Source of the DNA: Archivesica marissinica
Lineage: Eukaryota > Mollusca > Bivalvia > Venerida > Vesicomyidae
Length of the DNA stretch: 64,000 nucleotides
Direction of reading: 5' to 3'
Assembly: GCA_014843695.1 (NCBI GenBank)
Contig: CM026397.1
Span: 46,132,571-46,196,570 of the forward strand
Shown: piece after piece, positions 11,995-21,950 of the stretch
Layout of the letters: each line of letters opens with the position of its first letter
Numbering within the stretch: position 1 is the stretch's first letter
The notes under the pieces: generated by a model
The model's database searches: none
Told to the model about the DNA's origin: nothing
Seen by the model: the letters and a program-made list of their open reading frames with translations, nothing else
Program-made: the position numbers and the translations under genes

Positions 11995-13319
11995 ATGACA
12001 CGTCTATCGGAACAAGCGCGAAACCAGGGCATCGGAATGATGGCTGCCGGTATGGCGAAACGAGAGGTAGCGAGGCAACTTGGCTGCCATATTTCTACCA
12101 TATGTAGGCTAGAAACGCGATACCAACAAACAGGCACTGTCATTGACCGTCGAAGACCCGGCAGGCAACGTGTGACTACCCCCAGACAGGATGTCAGAAT
12201 AAGGATGTCCCACCTTCGAAACAGGTTTCAAACTGCTACTGAAACAGCCAGAAATACCGTCGGTATTCATGGGTACGTTTTTTAATCAACACTCGTAACT
12301 ACCATCATCATTTTCCCAGACAGATGAAAATAAAAAACGCCTAAATGTGAGATCTTAAATTGTGGTACGTCACTTTCTTGGCTCACTATACATTTAGTTC
12401 CTTCCACCCGATGTGTATAACCGGTCAATAAACCCAATACCAGAACTGAAAATTCGATATCACTAATAAAAAATAATTATTAAATAAATGAAAATTGATT
12501 GTTTTTGTTATGATTGTTCGTTTCTTTTCAGGCGCAGGATACATCCAAATACTGTTCGATCTAGACATCGATATGTTGGGTTGAAGGTCAGAAGACCACT
12601 TAAGGCAGCTACCCTTACTGCTCGACATAGACTGGAACGATTACGTTGGTCGAGGGCTCATCTACGATTTACAAGGCGTCAGTGGGGAACTGTGCTATTT
12701 TCAGATGAATCTCGTATTCAACTATCACGCGCGGATGGTCGGAAGCGAATATGGAGACGTTGTAATGAGCGATATACGGATCCATGCGTTATGGAGTACA
12801 ACAGGTGGGGTGGGGGATCGCTTCATTTCTGGGCAGGGATTACTCAGTTTGGAAAGACTAGGGTTGGTGATTTTTAGTCGCCACTTTACTGCCCAGTCTT
12901 ACGTCGATGATGTCATTCGAACAATTGTGCTACCGTTCTTTCAACAGCATGTCAGGAGAGGTCAACACATTTTGCAACACGATAATGCCAGACCTCATAC
13001 GGCATTGTTGTCCAGAAACTTTCTTGCTGCCAATAAAGTCGATGTCCTTGAGTGGCCAGCGTTATCTCCTGGCATGTCTCCTATAGAACATGTTTGGGAC
13101 CACTTGAAGCGGCTTGTGTACTCTCGTGTAAATCCACCCACTACGCTACAGAATTTCATAGCTTCGAAAATTATGTCTATGCGCCGTAGATGCCGGGCAC
13201 TAATAGACGGTGGTCATACGAGGTATTGGGTGTGTTTTTTTGTTTTTGGAGTAGTGGTGACTGAACTCCTGTTTTCGATAACAAAACGTACTCTGTTTGA
13301 ACTGATTTTTTACCACTGA
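11995..13319 (+). pseudogene. Tc1-family transposase, intron-containing, one frameshift
   Basis: This is a cut-and-paste transposase of the Tc1/mariner superfamily, acting in the nucleus on its own inverted ends. Exon 1 (11995-12272) carries a helix-turn-helix DNA-binding region (REVARQLGCHISTICRL) followed by a GRPR-like basic stretch (RRRPGRQR). After a 259-bp intron the catalytic domain follows: first Asp in FSDESRI (codon at 12704), second Asp in HDNARPH (12981), and Glu in SPIEHVWD (13086). The 34 residues between the last two make it DD34E. The C-terminal family signature GGHTRYW is present near 13215. Around 12860-12870 the frame shifts by one base, so codons after GITQFGKTR continue only in another frame. 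The start ATG at 11995 gives the usual N-terminus for the family. No other stops were seen, so the copy is recently dead or has a sequencing error. Confidence 0.9.
12273..12531 (+). other. Spliceosomal intron in the transposase gene
   Basis: The donor is GG|GTACGTTTT at 12273 and the acceptor is TTCGTTTCTTTTCAG|GCGC, with the intron ending at 12531 after a pyrimidine tract. Removing it joins the two reading frames in phase (2+1 across a Gly codon). The joined protein follows the usual Tc1 order, IHG before RRIHPNTVR, without missing or extra residues. Retained, it would stop the frame within five codons (YVF then stop). Confidence 0.8.
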
Positions 13320-13435
13320 TTTGGGAATCATTAAAAATATTACTTTCAAAAATTCATTGCAATCGCTTGTTTACTTATACGGCAATTAGAAAACAAAAAC
13401 TGTTGCGTTTTCATATGTACTGAGTGTATATATGT

Positions 13436-13829
13436 ACACAAAAGAGTTATTTATGGATAAGTAATATAATGCAAAATACTATATTAGATACACCCGGTAT
13501 AGACAGTAGCATTCTGTAAAAACTTGCCAAGTATGTTGTCATATGGCAGAAATCGATCCGTTAAACGGCATCTTAGCTTTAACGAATATATGATTTATAC
13601 GCATCATAACCCTCTTTAAACATCTTTGTCTCGCCACCAATTCTATAAAATGGGATTTAACATGTTTGGAGTCAAGTCCTGCACATTTTAACGTCATATG
13701 TAGAACTGCGTTGAACTGGAAACTTGTTAGAGGAGTACACCGTCACAGTGACACAAGAGTGCTTCATAGTGTGACTTACAAACCGACTGTAAAGTGTCAA
13801 TCAATTGTATAAGTATATCATGTGTGATT
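13436..13829. other. AT-rich stretch right of the Tc1-like element
   Basis: It contains TAGATACACCCGGTATA near 13487, a plausible but unproved outer end of the Tc1-like element. No gene was found. Confidence 0.5.
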
Positions 13830-14105
13830 GGTTCCCTAGTATCACAGACGGATCTGTAGTACAGTGGTAACACGCTGGACTGGTAATACAGGGATCGCAG
13901 GTTCGATCCCCCGTCTGACCCTAATATAATTAACAATATTTCAGATGAGATGTTAAACCGAGGTCTCGTGCCGGTGCTTTATACCGTGCACGTAAAAGAA
14001 CCAGAGGAGACTCTGGAATGGGTCTCTGTCTGTATCATTGCACTATCCTCCAAATAGGTAAGCGACGATAAATAAACGTAAAACACACACGGTTCCCTAG
14101 TATCA
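13830..14105 (+). mobile_element. SINE-A copy 3 with 15-bp target site duplication
   Basis: GGTTCCCTAGTATCA occurs at 13830-13844 and 14091-14105, a perfect TSD. The head CAGACGG ends in a pairing CCGTCTG, so the tRNA acceptor stem is kept. Box A region TGTAGTACAGTGGTAACACG and box B GGTTCGATCCC are present, and the anticodon-like loop CTGGTAA suggests a tRNA-Thr(GGT) origin. Compared with copies 2 and 4, about 50 bp is missing near the tail (the block that reads CTCTTCAGGAGGCGTCGC in the 35.5 kb copy). The chain ends ACGATAAATAAACGTAAAAC. Confidence 0.92.
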
Positions 14106-14289
14106 ATACGTTTTCATATCCTACGCAAGCCTTCAATCATTCTTTTAACCACAACATGTTTCGTATGATCCGTCATACTATCTTGGCTATACATAGCTAA
14201 TAGCTGCCAGTTTGATATTAGCTAGAGAATAAGAATATTGCCTCAAGCTATATAGTAACCACAGTTGGGGGCCACACATTAGGACATTC

Positions 14290-15790
14290 GATTTTACCAC
14301 AAAACCCCTCAAATGCAGAAATTGCTGACTGGCACGTTTTGTGTGTACTGTCAGCCATGGATGATATAATAAGTGGATCTACTTCCACATTGAAGATATT
14401 GGTGCAGGATTCTGGGATAGGGCTTCAAACTCCATAATTTCATGTTTGGTCAACTTGAGAGATTCAAATCCAATCAGCTGTTCATACTCTAACACTGCTG
14501 TATGAATTTAACATATAATTCTTATGTGGCAATTCTGGGAATGACGTATCAATCAAATACATTTTATCACACAGTTTTCTTCAAGTTTCTATTGGTATGA
14601 CAATACACTACCCTTTGGTACCTGACCAAATTTGCAAGTAACCAGTTCGACATTCTCAAGCTTCAGAGCTGGAATTATTAACATGCCATTTACTGAAGAG
14701 CTATGATCATTATCATGATCTTTCCAGTCTACAGTTTCTCCACGAATGGGATTCAACACTGTACTTTTGTTGATATGCTTTGGTGGAGTATTAATTTTGG
14801 TAATTTAGAATGCCCACTAAAATTCAAATCTTGTACTTCCTTGCCTCGAAATATTCTTACCGTGGGGTACGTGCCAAGGTTGTGGCTGTGAAGTGTTTGC
14901 AATATCTTCAGGCAGGGCTCTTGCATTTAGCATTTTGCCAACTGATACAGTACTCCAACAATATGCCCACATGCTCCTGTTTGTCCTATGTCGCATCGAC
15001 ATGTTGCACGCTAAACTGCTGGTGTGATGTTGGAGGCAAATGTGACCTAAACGATATACAATGTATTCATATTGTTAAAATCTGTTTTTATAAATGGTAT
15101 ATAAGACACATTATAAATTACACATTAATACATATTTTATTTAGAAAAAACTGAAGAATAAACTTACCGAAATGAATGATAGCAATTCCATATACAGTTG
15201 GATTGCCGTTACAAACCATAGCATAGAATACCATAGAAGAAGTATGGTCCTCACCAAAACAAAACTGCAAGCAACAATCTAGTACCCAAGACTAATTAAT
15301 TTATTGCACCCTATGTTATTTACAAGTGGAGGTCCGGTTCTAAGATAAAATCATACATAAGGAATTGATAACACAAACTGATGCATATTTGTTTATTGGA
15401 CACCTTTATCTGTACAAGTATTGTTGGAAGTAAGCTTAATTCTTTGGAAACAAAGAGATATGAAACCAATAGAAATACCTCTGTCCTCAAGTTAGTTTGT
15501 GGTATTAGATGAGGAATACATGCTGCAGAATATGATTGAATGGAATTACAAAGGTGACTCTTACCTGATAATCCATGGATGTAATTCTAACTAAAATGTG
15601 CGAAGCCTTTGTCAATGGATTTGCTTCCTGATGACTTCTTGTTTTCCTTAATGTAATTTTCAACAAAAACAAATGCAAATGATGGGATTATATCTAAGTC
15701 ACGAGAGCTGTAAGCAGCCATGACTAGGTTCTGCAAACAATATGTTTGCTCACTAAGCCTCGTTCTGAGAAAATGTTGAATATTCATGAG
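14290..15790 (-). pseudogene. SWIM zinc-finger / YqaJ-type gene remnant
   Basis: Minus-strand fragments in the right order resemble the SWIM plus YqaJ-recombinase-like proteins found in many copies in invertebrate genomes. A first exon-like piece (about 15790-15565) ends in CAG|GTAAGA and holds IPSFAFVFVENYIKENKK and SIDKGFAHF, with one in-frame TAG before the splice site. After about 480 bp comes a SWIM motif at 14963-15002 (CRCDIGQTGACGH, pattern CxCx7CxH, then IVGVLYQLAK). Next are LPEDIANTSQPQPWHVP, a linker, GSVLSYQ (about 14600), and FESLKLTKHEIMEFEAL (about 14440). At least three frame changes and several stops lie between them, and the YqaJ nuclease core that should follow is absent. 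The family assignment rests on motif order and remembered family features; no search was run. Confidence 0.6.
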
Positions 15791-16075
15791 ATAATATGAA
15801 GAGTGGTCTATGGATGATAGATATATATAAAATGAATGGGAACTGAAATAAATTGGATATGTTTATACTGTTTATCTTCATTTACTTTTGTACGACTGTT
15901 AATAGTGGATCTATCATTAATCGATTTTCATATACATGTACTAATCTATACTTTAGGTAGCTGTATTAGCCTTCAGGGTCGACTTGCTGTGCCGGTTTCG
16001 TAGTTTTTTTCCGGTCACGTGGTAACTCTGTTATTTCCGGTTTGCAGTTACACTTTATCCACGTTTCCAATGCCT

Positions 16076-16776
16076 TGTAGATCTGTCGTCGCCCATGTAG
16101 CGAGTATATGGTTAGCGTCCTTTGACTGCTGGTCCACTCATTGGTTGTAGATCTGTCGTCGCCCATGTAGCGAGTATATGGTTAGCGTCCGTTGACTGCT
16201 GGTCCATTCATTGGTTGTAGATCTGTCGTCGCCCATGTAGCGAGTATATGGTTAGCGTCCTTTGACTGCTGGTCCATTCATTGGTTGTAGATCTGTCGTC
16301 GCCCATGTAGCGAGTATATGGTTAGCGTCCTTTGACTGCTGGTCCATTCATTGGTTGTAGATCTGTCGTCGCCCATGTAGCGAGTATATGGTTAGCGTCC
16401 TTTGACTGCTGGTCCACTCATTGGTTGTAGATCTGTCATCGCCCATGTATCGAGTATATGGTTAGCGTCCTTTGACTGCTGGTCCACTCATTGGTTGTAA
16501 ATCTGTCGTCGCCCATGTAGCGAGTATATGGTTAGCGTCCTTTGACTGCTGGTCCACTCATTGATTGTAGATCTGTCGTCGCCCATGTAGCGAGTATATG
16601 GTTAGCGTCCTTTTGACTGCTGGTCCATTCATTGGTTGTAGATCTGTCGTCGCCCATGTAGCGAGTATATGGTTAGCGTCCTTTGACTGCTGGTCCACTC
16701 ATTGGTTGTAGATCTGTCGTCGCCCATGTAGCGAGTATGTGGTTAGCGTCCTTTGACTGCTGGTCCACTCATTGGC
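16076..16776. repeat. 70-bp tandem array, ten copies
   Basis: The unit ATCTGTCGTCGCCCATGTAG then CGAGTATATGGTTAGCGTCC then TTTGACTGCTGGTCCACTCA then TTGGTTGTAG repeats every 70 bp, with very few differences (an extra T near 16612). It is GC-richer than its surroundings. 15960-16075 looks like a diverged lead-in, and CAGTATCTATCGGCTTGCCG closes the array. Confidence 0.97.
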
Positions 16777-17007
16777 AGTATCTATCGGCTTGCCGTGGCA
16801 TCACCCCCCCCAGGTTGCCAGCGGTTACAATATACGTATGCCACATTAAATAATAGTAAACATTATACCCGTTATATTGTATTTTCGTACTATTGACTTA
16901 CTAAGTCTATTCCACCTGTTGTCTCAGTTCCTACCTCATAATGACTTTCACGTCTAATTCACAAGTTGTAGCACCAGTACATACATTCTAGTGACATTCA
17001 AGTCTTC
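16777..17007. other. Spacer between two arrays
   Basis: It holds a run of nine C residues near 16803 (CACCCCCCCCAGG) and otherwise AT-rich sequence. No gene seen. Confidence 0.5.
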
Positions 17008-17326
17008 AGCATAGAGTGATTGCTTATATGTATTCAGCATAAGAGCGATTGCTTTATGTATTCAGCATAAGAGTGATTGCTTTTATGTATTCAGCATAAG
17101 AGTGATTGCTTTTATGTATTCAGCATAAGAGTGATTGCTTTTATGTATTCAGCATAAGAGTGATTGCTTTTATGTATTCAGCATAAGAGTGATTGCTTTT
17201 ATGTATTCAGCATAAGAGTGATTGCTTTTATGTATTCAGCATAAGAGTGATTGCTTTTATGTATTCAGCATAAGAGTGATTGCTTTTATGTATTCAGCAT
17301 AAGAGTGATTGCTTTTATGTATTCAA
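17008..17326. repeat. 29-bp tandem array, about 11 copies
   Basis: The unit GTATTCAGCATAAGAGTGAT followed by TGCTTTTAT has a period of 29 bp. The two leftmost copies are slightly shorter or diverged; the remainder are almost identical. Confidence 0.97.
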
Positions 17327-18143
17327 GATATCAATGTGTCTTTGAGTAAGCTGATAATTTAACAAATATGTCTTATATCAAAGATATTCCATTATACACG
17401 AGTATATACATAACAATTTATACCTTGTAAGCGGTACCATGTACAGTACGTATGCCGTTCCGGTTCGTGGGTGGTTACATTAGCCTATAACCGACGTATG
17501 CCGTATCATGTATTACGGACGGGTACCATTTCATACATAAGACAGGCTATATCTTACGGCGACATTTATATCATAGCAAATAAAGTAAATACATTCAATG
17601 TAAGCAACACTATAACATGGCGTAGATTCCTCATTCAAGTGTAGCGTGTTTCGCAATCGAGCAATATAACTAAGTTACCAATTGAATAATTTACAATGAA
17701 TGAAGCCATGTCAATAATGAACTTGTTTCGCAATCAAGCTAAAGTAAACTGTATGTATACTAAACACTTGCAATCAGTTAACCCACACACAACCGGATCA
17801 ATAATTTATACGACCAGGTACAGAACCGTCTAGAATAATTATATAAAAACCACCAGAGACTTTCTGCACAATCTGGCACATAATTGACATTGAGAATCGT
17901 AGCCAAATTATTGCTAAAATTAAATCTAGAAAATACGTAAAACAATTTACAGTAAAACGATCACTAGAAAATCCACTTACTTTATATCCGCTATGCACGT
18001 TTTGTGACACACACACGCGGTTCAAATGTCGCATTGTCTTGTCCTCTGTCACGTGTCTGTTAATATGTGGTGTATCTGTCTTTGGTCGCGTTACTTTTTA
18101 TCAATGATTGTCACGCCATTCGACTATCACATAAAACACGGAC
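17327..18143. other. AT-rich stretch, nothing recognised
   Basis: It contains two similar words, TTTCGCAATCGAGC at 17648 and TTTCGCAATCAAGCTAAA at 17727. The second also occurs at 7491, so it may belong to a dispersed repeat. The 84-codon minus-strand frame at 17798-18052 has no recognisable feature. Confidence 0.5.
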
Positions 18144-18268
18144 TTTACATGGGAATAGATAATGTCCGTGTTCTAAGCTGATTAGTTTACATGGCAATAG
18201 ATAATGTCCGTGTTCTAAGCTGATTAGTTTACATGGGAATAGATAATGTCCGTGTTCTAAGCTGATTA
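18144..18268. repeat. 42-bp tandem repeat, three copies
   Basis: TTTACATGGGAATAGATAAT then GTCCGTGTTCTAAGCTGATT AG repeats three times. Copies differ by a single base (GGGAA or GGCAA). Confidence 0.95.
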
Positions 18269-18566
18269 TTTAGTGTGTAATAGTGTGGCCCTGGAATGTG
18301 GTTTTGTTGCAATCAGTTGCACACCGATACAGCCAACTATTTTATTCCTGGCTGCTATGAACCATGACACGTTTTAAAATGTTCCCCTATATACATGAAG
18401 CTAGGACAGTCTTACATCACCATACCTCTACTTAAACTTACACAATCAACTTAATACCTGTATAATTGAATATATGTTTTCATTGATTGTAAAACCCCGT
18501 TATAAAAATGCGAAAATGAGGCCCCACCATAGGGTCATAAATACTATGGCAATTAATTAAAGTCAT

Positions 18567-18893
18567 TTTGTGACACGGTCACCCATTCAACTATTAACTG
18601 GGCTTGGCGTTGTTTTGATTTCTGTGACACGGTCACCCATTCAACTATTAACTGGGCTTGGCGTTGTTTTGATTTCTGTGACACGGTCACCCATTCAACT
18701 ATTAACTGGGCTTGGCGTTGTTTTGATTTCTGTGACACGGTCACCCATTCAACTATTAACTGGGCTTGGCGTTGTTTTGATTTCTGTGACACGGTCACCC
18801 ATTCAACTATTAACTGGGCTTGGCGTTGTTTTGATTTCTGTGACACGGTCACCCATTCAACTATTAACTGGGCTTGGCGTTGTTTTGATTTCG
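18567..18893. repeat. 54-bp tandem array, six identical copies
   Basis: The unit TCTGTGACACGGTCACCCAT then TCAACTATTAACTGGGCTTG then GCGTTGTTTTGATT is 54 bp, a multiple of 3. Both strands therefore stay open as an 18-residue repeat. No difference between the copies was seen except at the ends. The unit contains the palindrome TGTGACACGGTCAC. Identical copies indicate recent amplification. Confidence 0.97.
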
Positions 18894-19611
18894 GTAAACG
18901 GACGAGTATTGGCGACCGTACATCTAAATATGAATCAGTCATCAGCATCAATCACTACATATTATGACATAGTCATCCTGGTAATATTAGTTTAGTAATA
19001 TAAGCAATTTCAGACTTACTTTAATCCATAAACTAAAGGACCGAAACTAAATATGTACGCGTTCCAAGCGACCAAACACGTGGGGTAGAATAGTTTCTAT
19101 TTCGAATTTTTATACTAATATGTTTTGTTTATTTATATTTAAAACACTATCGTGACGTCATACCTTTGTACTTGCAGTTCATTATTATTAATATTGGGCT
19201 GCTGTCAAAAGGCCTGAGTATTGTATTATATTTAATCCTACAGGTACATGTACGAAACAAACAATTTTTGTTGTAAACTCAATAAAGTTCACACTTTAAT
19301 TCTGCAGACACCTATGTTATGACTCATAAAAAGAAATGGTAAGAGAGGGTAACCAATGAAAATGATTTGGAGAGAACTATTGCTAAATGAGACGAAATGA
19401 TGTACATTTAAATGTGTATTTAATATGGAGTGGGTAATGATGGGCTTGATAGGGTTAATATATACATACATATATAAATGTCATGAAGATTATACTTAGA
19501 GTTTCCATTCCTTAATAACTGTTAAAATACATTGTTATCAATAGTGCTATTTAAAAGATGATACTGCCTAGTGGAATATGTGTATGTGAAGTGTGGGGCT
19601 AGATCATATAT
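18894..19611. other. AT-rich stretch, nothing recognised
   Basis: No gene, tandem period or known repeat family was seen. Short minus-strand frames look random. Confidence 0.5.
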
Positions 19612-20220
19612 GTGCATGCTGATCTGGGTCCTCGCAGTCCACCATGGTTTATATGAACAGTGAATGCCCAGATCACACTGTATTGATGTGCAGTCTGATC
19701 AGGGTCCACCATGGTTTATAAGAACAGTGAATGCCCAGATCACACTGCATTGATGTGCATGCTGATCGAGTCCTCGCAGTCCACCATGGTTTATATGAAC
19801 AGTGAATGCCCAGATCACACTGTATTGATGTGCATGCTGATCAGGGTCCACCATGGTTTATAAGAACAGTGAATGCCCAGATCACACTGCATTGATGTGC
19901 ATGCTGATCTGAGTCCTCGCAGTCCACCATGGTTTATATGAACAGTGAATGCCCAGATCACACTGTATTGGTGTGCATGCTGATCTGGGTCCTCGCAGTC
20001 CACCATGGTTTATATGAACAGTGAATGCCCAGATCACACTGCATTGATGTGCAGTCTGATCTGGGTACTCGCAGTCCACCATGGTTTATATGAACAATGA
20101 ATGCCCAGATCACACTGCATTGATGTGCATGCTGATCTGGGTCCTCGCAGTCCACCATGGTTTATATGAACAATGAATGCCCAGATCACACTGCATTGAT
20201 GTGCATGCTGATCTGGGTCT
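19612..20220. repeat. 76-bp tandem array, about eight copies
   Basis: The unit GTGCATGCTGATCTGGGTCC then TCGCAGTCCACCATGGTTTA then TATGAACAGTGAATGCCCAG then ATCACACTGCATTGAT is 76 bp. Shorter units lack CTCGCAGTC. The overlapping minus-strand frames with repeated HINHGGLRGP motifs are shadows of the repeat, shifted by one frame per unit. Confidence 0.95.
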
Positions 20221-20799
20221 TCTGTTTGTACCGGAAATAAGACACAATATGCATCCAATATTAAAGAACTTGAGTTTGGTTAAGCAGTATCTACACATTA
20301 TGATCGAAGTCTGCATCACTCGTTCCATATATTCTTCAAGATCCAAAGCCTGTGCAAGTGCAATGCGAAGACTCTGATCAGACTGCGAGTATGCGCTGAC
20401 AATTCTAAGTACGGTGTGCACATTGTCCAAATGTTGGCACATGCTGCAAGACCACTTTTCTCATGTTGTTCACGTTTGAGTTAATTTCTTGACCACTTAT
20501 GTTAAGTTATTGAAAATTAATAAGAACTGGACCACTAATTGTCCTTACCACAATACTTACTATTATACTGCACGCATTTTATATTGGCTTTGCTAAAGAA
20601 TGTGGCTGCAAAACAGTCGTATATCAAGTTACTATCTATATATAGTTAATATCTCTTTCTATGTTCTGTAACACCATATTTTAAACTTAAAACCTTTGTG
20701 TTTTGGTAAAACAAAAATTGTGTTGTCTCCTGAAAAGTTTTCAAAAACGTAGTTACGACAGCCTTTCGTTCAACCCTCGAGATCGTGTTAAAAACAATT
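20221..20799. other. Spacer with no recognised gene
   Basis: The words GATCAGACTGCGAG (about 20375) and TTGTCCAAATGTTGGCAC hint at a decayed dispersed repeat related to the array unit. No domain was recognised in the frames here. Confidence 0.45.
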
Positions 20800-20911
20800 C
20801 GCAGGTTCCATTCCCCGTCTGATCCTATTAATATTAACATTCGTTATGATTGGAGATCTCGTGTCGGTGCTTTACACTGTGCACGTAACGGAACCAGATG
20901 AGACTATGTAA
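20800..20911 (+). mobile_element. SINE-A fragment
   Basis: It begins at box B (CGCAGGTTCCATTCCCCGTC TG), runs through ATTGGAGATCTCGTGTCGGT and GTGCACGTAACGGAACCAGA, and stops before the tail. Both ends are lost. Confidence 0.75.
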
Positions 20912-21837
20912 CGCTTCCGAAATCTACGAGATATGCTGGCGAAAGGAGGGATTTGAGAAAAACAACAACAGGTAATGCAACAACCCAGAGTTGCGATGTG
21001 CAGCGTCTGGCGTTTTATTAAGACGTTATGTGTACCATTTCGTACCACAAAACAGGTATTATGATTCAGCTATTACCCACCCTGAAATGGCCCCAGATGT
21101 TAGGAAATAGCGTTCACGATATATTCCCCTCCGGGGGGAGCATGCCCAATATGACGCCCCTAGGCAAGTCGCACTTCTAGTGCTCTTATTAGGCTAAAAT
21201 TCCGGCGACGGCCGTGTATTGCAGTCCAAAATAACAGCAGAACTCCACTAATAATAGTTTCTGCCAAATTCGCAAGCGTCATCACACATTTTTATATGAC
21301 ACTTATAAAACATCTACTTAATCAAGTGTATCGTGTCATCTCATGTCATAAATGTGTGAACGTTTCAATCATACAATAATTATTGATATGTACATGTTAA
21401 TAACCAACATAGATCATCAGAGCAATTCTATAAATCATGCATACAATTATTTAATATTCATAATGAAATGTGCAGTTTTTGAAATGTAATCATGCCACAT
21501 TTCTTACTTCACTGCAATTTAAAATAAATCGATAATCATTGTCTATTATGAATGACCATTTTCTCCCCCTGCAGTTTTAAAGCAAGTTCCGAGTAAATAT
21601 AGCATATGTTATACATGTATCTCCTTTCATTCTTGTAATATGGCGGTGAACTCAGTAATGAGACCACCCGCTAATAAGACCACATTTATGAAGTCCCATA
21701 GGTGGTCTTATTATAGGGGTTTCACTTATAACAAATACATCATTGATCAATACGTTTAAAATCGATTAAACTACGTCCGTAATTACAAAGGCAACACTCA
21801 CACCCACCCGCCCATATTCGCATGACCTTGCATCGTG
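20912..21837. other. Intergenic stretch with a small hairpin repeat
   Basis: At 21640-21725 AATAAGACCACATTTATGAA and CATAGGTGGTCTTATTATAG lie as opposing copies of a GACCAC/GTGGTC word, a possible foldback relic. The remainder is AT-rich with no recognised gene. Confidence 0.5.
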
Positions 21838-21950
21838 CGATGGTTACCTTCCATCACGTCGGAGATGCTTGGAAACAGATTTGATGACGTCGATGAGCTC
21901 CCCGTTTGTTGTCCACGAAGACATCCATGACCTTCCAGCCGAGGACTACA
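21838..21950 (-). other. Possible isolated exon (low confidence)
   Basis: A GC-rich island in AT-rich DNA. On the minus strand a frame reads AGRSWMSSWTTNGELIDVIK then SVSKHLRRDGR and is followed at once by GTAACC, a usable splice donor; GATGTAG precedes it as a possible acceptor. The plus strand is also open for over 40 codons (LPSRRRCLETDLMTSMSSPF onward), so strand and coding status are uncertain. I do not recognise the protein. Confidence 0.2.

Larger units (their letters stand above)
11689..13435 (+). mobile_element. Tc1-like DNA transposon
   Basis: An intron-bearing DD34E transposase sits between inverted ends. 11689-11728 (CATATATATACTTAGTACAT then TTGAAAACGCATC) is the imperfect inverted match of 13396-13435 (GTTGCGTTTTCATATGTACT then GAGTGTATATATG). 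The true termini may lie further out, because beyond these blocks the sides differ and no clean TA-flanked end could be fixed. The copy is moderately decayed. Confidence 0.8.

Noticed and set aside
14703..15154. Plus-strand frames at 14.7-15.2 kb as a Cys-rich secreted protein
   Set aside because: The cysteines are the antisense of the SWIM-motif region. The minus-strand reading gives recognisable family blocks.
18553..18995. 132- and 141-codon repeat proteins on opposite strands
   Set aside because: Both come from the same 54-bp array; open frames on both strands argue against coding.
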